Part shown: positions 14,935-19,661 of the stretch, piece by piece
Position numbering within the stretch: the first letter of the stretch is position 1
How the letters are laid out: every line of letters begins with the position of its first letter
Source: Burkholderiaceae bacterium
GTDB taxonomy: Bacteria > Pseudomonadota > Gammaproteobacteria > Burkholderiales > Burkholderiaceae
DNA: 19,661 nt
Direction of reading: 5' to 3'
Assembly (NCBI GenBank): GCA_947461805.1
Contig: CANHMJ010000011.1
Location: forward strand, 1 to 19,661
Notes under the pieces: model-generated
Seen by the model: only the letters and a program-made list of their open reading frames with translations
Database searches by the model: none
Told to the model about the DNA's origin: nothing
Made by a program: the position numbers and the translations under genes

Positions 14935-15762
14935 CTAGCCTAAGATGGTTTTGTCCGAGCGTATGGTTTGCAACACCGTGGTGGCGATTTCCTCAATGGA
15001 TTTGCTGGTGGTTAAAACCCATGGTATCGATTGGCGGCGCATCATTGCAGTTGCTTCATTGATTTCATAGCGGCAATTTTCTAATTTAGCGTAGTTGCTT
15101 CCGGGTCGACGTTCATTGCGAATTTCAGAGAGCCGCTCGGGATCAATCATCAGTCCAAAAATCTTGGATCGGTGGGCAATTAAATCCTTGGGCAATTGGC
15201 CGCGCTCGAAATCTTCCGGAATTAAGGGATAGTTGGCAGCCTTCAGCCCATACTGCATCGCTAGGTAAAGGCTAGTGGGCGTTTTACCAACGCGCGAGAC
15301 CCCAACTAAAATGACATCGGCGTCCGCCAAGTTTTGATTAGACTGGCCATCATCGTGTGCTAAAGAGTAGTTGATAGCCTCAATACGGTTTTTGTAGGCC
15401 GCTGTATCCGCATTGTGGTGTAAACGATTCATCGCATGGGTCGACTTGAGGCCCAGCGCCTGTTCCAGCGGGGCAACGAAAGTCTGGAACATATCCAAAA
15501 CCAGGCCTTGGGCTTTAGAGACAATGCCATTGAGTTCGGTGTTCACTAAGGTGGTAAAGACAATTGGCTGAACTTGATCGCGCTGAAATGCTTCATTAAT
15601 TGTTTGTACCGCGACTAGCGCCTTCTCCACGCTATCGGTAAATGGAATACGGATTAGCTTAAAAGTAAGCTCAAATTGGGCCAAAATCGACTGGCTGAAG
15701 TTCTCGGCCGTGATTCCGGTGCCGTCAGACACGATAAACACAATGCGGGTGATGTTAGACAT
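14935..15762 (-). CDS. ppsR: Phosphoenolpyruvate synthase regulatory protein (kinase/pyrophosphorylase)
   Basis: Bifunctional cytoplasmic regulator of the DUF299 family. It inactivates PEP synthase by ADP-dependent phosphorylation of an active-site threonine and reactivates it by phosphate-dependent dephosphorylation. The N-terminus VFIVSDGTGITAE (8-20) is family-typical. The nucleotide-binding P-loop is GVSRVGKTPTS at 154-164, with TSLYLAMQYGLKAANYPL after it. The C-terminal GSNYAKLENCRYEINEA block is also conserved. At 275 residues it has normal length. The ppsA gene, its expected target, lies divergently 105 bases away, which strongly supports the call. No clear Shine-Dalgarno sequence precedes the ATG (CAT at 15760-15762). 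Confidence 0.97.
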   Translation of the reverse strand: MSNITRIVFIVSDGTGITAENFSQSILAQFELTFKLIRIPFTDSVEKALVAVQTINEAFQRDQVQPIVFTTLVNTELNGIVSKAQGLVLDMFQTFVAPLEQALGLKSTHAMNRLHHNADTAAYKNRIEAINYSLAHDDGQSNQNLADADVILVGVSRVGKTPTSLYLAMQYGLKAANYPLIPEDFERGQLPKDLIAHRSKIFGLMIDPERLSEIRNERRPGSNYAKLENCRYEINEATAMMRRQSIPWVLTTSKSIEEIATTVLQTIRSDKTILG

Positions 15763-15867
15763 GGTTTTTTGATGGGAAATGGAGGGGCTAGCACTACAAT
15801 AGTCTTATATAAGTATGCCGTATTTAGTCGGCTGCAGCACCGGTTTCCTTATCTTTAGAGAGTATTT
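15763..15867. promoter_or_regulatory. Divergent ppsR-ppsA control region
   Basis: These 105 bases must hold the start signals for both genes. The perfect palindrome CTTATATAAG (15804-15813) is central and gives a TATAAG -10-like hexamer on each strand. TACAAT at 15795-15800 is another plus-strand -10 candidate, with TTGATG at 15769-15774 twenty bases upstream, which is too far for a standard spacer. No convincing -35 is seen for either gene, so activator dependence is possible. AGAGAG (15857-15862) is the ppsA ribosome-binding site. Confidence 0.5.
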
Positions 15868-18258
15868 ATGTCCAACCCAAAACACCAAGACGCTTACGTT
15901 TTACCTTTTGAAGAACTCCGCATGACCGACGTTGAATCGGTTGGCGGTAAAAACGCCTCCCTCGGCGAAATGATTTCCCAGCTTGCCTCTGCTGGTGTGC
16001 GTGTGCCCACCGGTTTTGCTACTACCTCACTGGCATTTCGGGACTTTTTAGCCCACAACACCCTCACCGAACGTATTCAGCAGCGCTTAGTCAACTTAAA
16101 CATTGACGATGTGCGTGCCTTAGCAGAGGCTGGCGCAGAGATCCGCGGCTGGATTGAAACTGCCCCATTACAACCCCGCTTAGAGCAAGAAATTCGGACT
16201 TCGTTTGCCAAGTTAGATGATTCAGGCAAAGGGTCATTTGCGGTTCGCTCCTCTGCAACCGCAGAGGATTTGCCGGATGCCTCGTTTGCTGGTCAACAAG
16301 AGACCTTTCTGAATGTGGAGGGCATTGATGATGTGCTCAAAACGATTCGCGAAGTGTTTGCCTCGCTGTACAACGATCGGGCGATTTCGTATCGGGTGCA
16401 TAAAGGGTTTGCTCATGCAGATGTCGCCCTTTCTGCAGGCATTCAACGCATGGTGCGTTCCGATTTGGGTGCTGCGGGCGTTATGTTTACTTTGGATACC
16501 GAATCGGGTTTTGAGGACGTTGTTTTCATCACGTCGAGTTACGGACTAGGTGAGACGGTAGTGCAGGGCGCTGTTAATCCAGACGAGTTTTATGTCTTTA
16601 AAACGACCTTGGCCCAAGGTAAAAAAGCCATCATTCGCCGTTCATTGGGTTCAAAGTTAATCCAGATGCAATTTGCACCCGCAGGTTCTGCAGAGCGCGT
16701 GGTTACGGTAGATGTTGTGCCAGAAATGCGCAATCGCTTTTCTTTGGAAGATGCAGACATTACCGAATTAGCCAAGTTTGCCGTCATTATCGAAAAACAC
16801 TACGGTCGTCCAATGGACATCGAGTGGGGCAAAGACGGCAAAGATGGCCGCATCTATATTCTGCAGGCCCGTCCTGAAACCGTAAAGAGTCAAGCGGCAG
16901 GGCAGGTGGAGATGCGCTACAAACTCAAAGGTAACTCCACCGTTTTGGTGAAGGGGCGCGCGATTGGTCAAAAGATTGGTGCTGGCCCTGTGCGCATCAT
17001 TCGTGACCCGAGCGAGATGGATCGTGTGCAACCAGGTGATGTCCTGGTAGCAGACATGACTGATCCCAATTGGGAGCCAGTCATGAAGCGGGCTGCAGCC
17101 ATTGTGACCAATCGGGGTGGCCGTACTTGCCACGCGGCAATCATTGCCCGCGAGCTCGGAGTTCCTGCTGTGGTTGGTTGCGGTGATGCGACCGATAAAT
17201 TACAAGATGGCATGATGGTTACCGTCTCCTGCTCTGAGGGCGATGAAGGTAATATTTACGATGGCTTGATTGAGACCGAAGTTACTGAAGTATCGCGAGG
17301 TGATTTACCTGAAATCCCAGTCAAAATCACCATGAACATCGGCAATCCCCAATTGGCCTTTGACTTTTGCCAATTGCCGAACAAAGGCGTTGGTTTAGCG
17401 CGGCTTGAGTTCATCATTAATAACTACATTGGATTGCATCCACGCGCAGTATTGGAGTACCCCAATATTGATCCGGACTTAAAGCGCGCGGTCGAGAGTG
17501 TGGCTCGTGGTTATGCGAGTCCTCACGCGTTTTATGAAGATAAGTTAGTCGAAGGTGTTGCAACCATTGGTGCGGCGTTTTATCCAAAGCCAGTGATTGT
17601 GCGTTTGTCTGACTTTAAGTCAAACGAGTACAAAAAACTGATTGGTGGCTCGCGCTACGAGCCCGATGAAGAGAATCCCATGCTAGGCTTTCGCGGGGCC
17701 TCCCGTTATGTGTCAGCTGATTTTGGCGAGGCATTTGCGCTGGAGTGCGCTGCAATGAAGCGGGTACGCGAAGACATGGGTCTTACCAACGTCGAAATCA
17801 TGGTGCCCTTTGTGCGTACGATTAAGCAGGCAGAGCGCGTGATTGACATGATGGCCAAGTATGGACTCAAGCGGGGCGAGAATGGCTTGCGCCTGATTAT
17901 GATGTGCGAGATTCCGTCGAACGCCATTCTGGCCGATCAATTCTTAGAGTACTTTGATGGCTTCTCGATTGGCTCAAACGACATGACTCAACTCACCTTG
18001 GGGCTCGATCGTGACTCTGGAATGGAGCTCCTCGCGATTGACTTTGACGAGCGTGACCCAGCTGTGCTGTTCATGATCGAACGTTCGATCGATGCCTGTT
18101 TAAAACAAAACAAATACGTCGGTATCTGCGGCCAAGGCCCATCGGATCACCCTGACTTTGCGCGTTGGCTGGTGAAGAAGGGCATTACCTCGATTTCCCT
18201 CAATCCCGATAGCGTCGTTGCTACTTGGGAGATGTTGGCAAAGTCGGATTTAAGTTAG
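15868..18258 (+). CDS. ppsA: Phosphoenolpyruvate synthase
   Basis: Makes PEP from pyruvate with ATP hydrolysed to AMP and phosphate, the first gluconeogenic step on pyruvate or lactate. The 796-residue protein has the three usual parts. An N-terminal ATP-grasp domain (about 20-345) carries VGGKNASLGEM and FAVRSSATAEDLPDASFAGQ. The swivelling phosphohistidine domain has GGRTCHAAIIAREL with the phospho-acceptor H422 (H421 in E. coli); the adjacent threonine in this motif is the target of PpsR-type regulation. The C-terminal PEP-binding TIM barrel (about 490-790) shows MLGFRGASRY, GSNDMTQLTLGLDRD, and a catalytic cysteine C754 in GICGQGPSDHP. The ATG has AGAGAG five bases upstream. The gene is divergent from ppsR and convergent with smpB. 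Confidence 0.98.
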   Translation: MSNPKHQDAYVLPFEELRMTDVESVGGKNASLGEMISQLASAGVRVPTGFATTSLAFRDFLAHNTLTERIQQRLVNLNIDDVRALAEAGAEIRGWIETAPLQPRLEQEIRTSFAKLDDSGKGSFAVRSSATAEDLPDASFAGQQETFLNVEGIDDVLKTIREVFASLYNDRAISYRVHKGFAHADVALSAGIQRMVRSDLGAAGVMFTLDTESGFEDVVFITSSYGLGETVVQGAVNPDEFYVFKTTLAQGKKAIIRRSLGSKLIQMQFAPAGSAERVVTVDVVPEMRNRFSLEDADITELAKFAVIIEKHYGRPMDIEWGKDGKDGRIYILQARPETVKSQAAGQVEMRYKLKGNSTVLVKGRAIGQKIGAGPVRIIRDPSEMDRVQPGDVLVADMTDPNWEPVMKRAAAIVTNRGGRTCHAAIIARELGVPAVVGCGDATDKLQDGMMVTVSCSEGDEGNIYDGLIETEVTEVSRGDLPEIPVKITMNIGNPQLAFDFCQLPNKGVGLARLEFIINNYIGLHPRAVLEYPNIDPDLKRAVESVARGYASPHAFYEDKLVEGVATIGAAFYPKPVIVRLSDFKSNEYKKLIGGSRYEPDEENPMLGFRGASRYVSADFGEAFALECAAMKRVREDMGLTNVEIMVPFVRTIKQAERVIDMMAKYGLKRGENGLRLIMMCEIPSNAILADQFLEYFDGFSIGSNDMTQLTLGLDRDSGMELLAIDFDERDPAVLFMIERSIDACLKQNKYVGICGQGPSDHPDFARWLVKKGITSISLNPDSVVATWEMLAKSDLS

Positions 18259-18272
18259 GCTCAATCCAGGGG

Positions 18273-18298
18273 CGGTACCGGATGCACTAATTTAGTGC
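18273..18298. terminator. Hairpin region between convergent ppsA and smpB
   Basis: GCACTAA and TTAGTGC (18284-18298) form a tight inverted repeat, and the palindrome CGGTACCG (18273-18280) lies next to it. Both fall in the 40-base gap between the ends of ppsA and smpB and are symmetrical, so they could serve either strand. No T-run follows on the plus strand and none is clear on the minus strand. I call it a possible bidirectional terminator only. Confidence 0.4.
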
Positions 18299-18748
18299 TT
18301 ACTGGAGATCGCCCCGCGCTATCCGGGCTTTTTGAATCTCCCATTCCCGCTCTTTGGTGGTTGCACGCTTGTCGTGTTGCTTCTTGCCGCGTGCCAAGCC
18401 AATCTCGCATTTGACGTTGCCTTTGGAGAAATGCAGGTTTAATGGGACCAAGGTAAAGCCTTTTTGCTCTACTTTGCCTATCAATTTGCGGATCTCCACG
18501 GCATTGAGTAGCAGTTTGCGGGTGCGGGTAGGGTCTGTGACCACATGGGTCGATGCGGAAATCAAGGGCGTAATGTGGGCGCCGATGAGGTATAGCTCTG
18601 CACTGCGGATGACAACATACGCTTCTTTAATTTGGGCGCGGCCCGCGCGAATGGCTTTGACTTCCCAGCCCTGCAGCACGATGCCCGCCTCAAACCGTTC
18701 CTCGATAAAATAATCAAAGAAGGCTTTTTTGTTATCGACGATACTCAT
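18299..18748 (-). CDS. smpB: SsrA-binding protein SmpB
   Basis: Binds tmRNA and brings it to stalled ribosomes for trans-translation, in the cytoplasm. The 149-residue protein has the oligonucleotide-binding beta-barrel, with NKKAFFDYFIEERFEAGIVL at the start, GWEVKAIRAGRAQIKEAYV, and LIGAHITPL. The C-terminal basic tail has GKKQHDKRATTKEREW and KARIARG, which enters the decoding centre. Length is slightly below the 160 of E. coli, mostly at the ends. It is divergent from ratA with only 27 bases between start codons. In E. coli smpB and ratA are also adjacent and divergent. TGGAG (minus strand, 18764-18760) lies 11 bases before the start, a rather wide spacing. Confidence 0.97.
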   Translation of the reverse strand: MSIVDNKKAFFDYFIEERFEAGIVLQGWEVKAIRAGRAQIKEAYVVIRSAELYLIGAHITPLISASTHVVTDPTRTRKLLLNAVEIRKLIGKVEQKGFTLVPLNLHFSKGNVKCEIGLARGKKQHDKRATTKEREWEIQKARIARGDLQ

Positions 18749-18775
18749 TGATTAATTTGCTCCACTAACCTGATT

Positions 18776-19204
18776 ATGGCAGACGTCCACAAGACCGTTT
18801 TAATTGGCCAATCGGCTGATCGCATGTACGCGCTCGTAACCGACGTTGCCCGCTACCCCGAGTTTTTGCCGTGGTGCGGCGGGGTGGAGATTTATGAGCA
18901 AACCGAAACTACTTTAGACGCCAAGATTAAGATCAAGTTCAAGGGCATTGAGCAGTTTTTTCATACGCGCAATACCAATACCCGACCTACTCAAATTGAT
19001 ATGACCTTTGTTGATGGCCCGTTTAAGCATTTTTCTGGCCAATGGCTGTTTATTCCCTTGCGGGACGATGCCTGCAAAATCGACTTCAAGCTGCATTGGG
19101 AGTTCAAAAGTACGATTTTAGACAAGGTCATTGGCCCTGTGTTTAGTTATATTGCTGGTACCTTTGTAGACTGCTTTGTGAAGCGCGCCGAGGAAACCTC
19201 CTAA
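18776..19204 (+). CDS. ratA: RatA-like START/COQ10-family protein
   Basis: Member of the polyketide-cyclase/START family that includes E. coli RatA (reported to block 70S ribosome association) and mitochondrial Coq10 (ubiquinone binding). Many annotations call it a toxin, but a hydrophobic-ligand role is equally plausible here. The 142-residue chain spans one START-like fold: ADRMYALVTDVARYPEFLPWCGG near residues 14-36 is the family hallmark, with FVDGPFKHFSGQWLF in the middle and a long C-terminal helix (FSYIAGTFVDCFVKRAEE). There is no matching antitoxin, but rnfH follows with a one-base overlap (TAATG), as in E. coli. No clear Shine-Dalgarno sequence precedes the ATG. Confidence 0.93.
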   Translation: MADVHKTVLIGQSADRMYALVTDVARYPEFLPWCGGVEIYEQTETTLDAKIKIKFKGIEQFFHTRNTNTRPTQIDMTFVDGPFKHFSGQWLFIPLRDDACKIDFKLHWEFKSTILDKVIGPVFSYIAGTFVDCFVKRAEETS

Positions 19205-19539
19205 TGGAATTACTGATCTGCGATGCCCGCGGGGATCAGCCAGAGCTGAGGCCCTTTACGCTAACGATGCGGGCGGGTCTGGTACCAACGGTTGGCGAGG
19301 CGCTGGTGCAGGCGGGATTAGCGAGCGGGCTTGAGGATGCAGGATTGAGCCGTAAAGGGGCCTACGGCGTCTTTGGCAAGCGCAAGGAGTGGGACAGCCC
19401 GATTTATGACGGCGATCGCTTAGAGCTCTATGCACCCCTAAAAATTGACCCAAAGACGGTCCGGCGCAAGCGTGCCAACCAAAATCGGGATGCCCATTTA
19501 AAGGCGGTTGCGGCTAAACGCAAGGCCAGAAGGCTATAA
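19204..19539 (+). CDS. rnfH: RnfH family protein (UPF0125)
   Basis: Small beta-grasp (ubiquitin-like) protein of unknown biochemical role. The name comes from its place near rnf electron-transport genes in Rhodobacter; no rnf genes are seen here. The 111-residue chain shows family features: hydrophobic strands at the start, the SRKGAYGVFGKRKEWDSPIYDGDRLELYAPL core (about 50-80), and a basic C-terminal tail (VRRKRANQNRDAHLKAVAAKRKARR) that is probably disordered or nucleic-acid-contacting. Its ATG overlaps the ratA stop by one base, so the two are coupled. The putative guaB -10 element overlaps its last codons. Confidence 0.9.
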   Translation: MELLICDARGDQPELRPFTLTMRAGLVPTVGEALVQAGLASGLEDAGLSRKGAYGVFGKRKEWDSPIYDGDRLELYAPLKIDPKTVRRKRANQNRDAHLKAVAAKRKARRL

Positions 19540-19540
19540 T
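19535..19540 (+). promoter_or_regulatory. Putative -10 element for guaB
   Basis: A perfect TATAAT overlaps the rnfH stop codon and lies 25 bases before the guaB ATG, giving a short leader of roughly 20 bases. The nearest -35-like sequence, TTGCGG at 19508-19513, is 21 bases upstream, which is too far for a standard spacer. The call rests on the -10 and its position before a gene that usually has its own promoter. Confidence 0.45.
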
Positions 19541-19565
19541 CGGTTTTTGCGACTAGGGGTTTTGT

Positions 19566-19661
19566 ATGCGACTCATCCAAAAAGCACTCACTTTTGATGA
19601 CGTGCTTCTCGTGCCGGCGTATTCGTCTGTTCTTCCGCGTGATGCCAGCTTGGTATCAAAA
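19566..19661 (+). CDS. guaB: Inosine-5'-monophosphate dehydrogenase, 3'-truncated by window edge
   Basis: First committed step of GMP synthesis: oxidises IMP to XMP with NAD. Only the first 32 codons are in the window, reading MRLIQKALTFDDVLLVPAYS and then SVLPRDASLVSK. The ALTFDDVLLVPAYSSVLP stretch is the conserved N-terminus of bacterial GuaB. The ATG is 26 bases after rnfH; AGGGG (19555-19559) lies six bases upstream as a ribosome-binding site. The gene continues beyond 19661. The fragment is too short to show the CBS domains or the catalytic cysteine loop. Confidence 0.93.
   Translation, partial: MRLIQKALTFDDVLLVPAYSSVLPRDASLVSK

Noticed and set aside
18776..19539. ratA-rnfH as a toxin-antitoxin module
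   Set aside because: The pair is a conserved core locus beside smpB. RnfH is not established as an antitoxin, and ratA belongs to the Coq10/START family, so the toxin label alone does not make a defence system.

Overview
This window is a dense stretch of housekeeping genes, almost certainly from a betaproteobacterium of the order Burkholderiales. The moderate base composition (roughly half G+C by eye), the protein sequences and the gene order suggest the Polynucleobacter lineage or a close relative. That placement is an inference from recognised protein sequences, not from a database search. The order differs from Escherichia coli: uppS-cdsA come before dxr, and rnhB is followed by a SpoU-type methyltransferase and ppsR-ppsA instead of dnaE.

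Layout. (1) 1-1579: the 3' part of rpsB (the 5' end lies outside the window) and tsf, touching by one base and closed by two hairpins; the second (1642-1677) looks like a strong intrinsic terminator. (2) 1747-14914: one long plus-strand run, pyrH-frr-uppS-cdsA-dxr-rseP-bamA-skp-lpxD-fabZ-lpxA-lpxB-rnhB-(trmH family). Gaps are at most about 60 bases, and several junctions are 1-4 base overlaps (ATGA, TTGA, TGATG), which suggests translational coupling. (3) 14935-18258: divergent ppsR (minus) and ppsA (plus), sharing a 105-base control region with a perfect 10-base palindrome. (4) 18299-19661: smpB (minus), then ratA and rnfH (plus), and the first 32 codons of guaB, which runs off the end of the window.

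How the genes work together. The first part supplies translation (S2, EF-Ts, ribosome recycling factor) and UMP kinase. The middle is an envelope-building cluster. Dxr and UppS feed isoprenoid and undecaprenyl carrier synthesis, and CdsA makes CDP-diacylglycerol. RseP handles the sigma-E-type envelope stress signal, and BamA and Skp assemble outer-membrane proteins. LpxD, FabZ, LpxA and LpxB make lipid A precursors and fatty acids. PpsA and its regulator PpsR control entry into gluconeogenesis. SmpB serves tmRNA ribosome rescue.

I found no phage, insertion sequence, CRISPR array, tRNA or rRNA, and no stretch over 300 bases without a gene. I do not see an undescribed multi-gene system here. 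The best lead is a shortened RseP in which the second PDZ domain appears to be cleanly missing. Smaller points are the directly abutting rpsB-tsf pair, non-ATG starts on three envelope genes, the palindrome between ppsR and ppsA, and the 27-base gap between divergent smpB and ratA.
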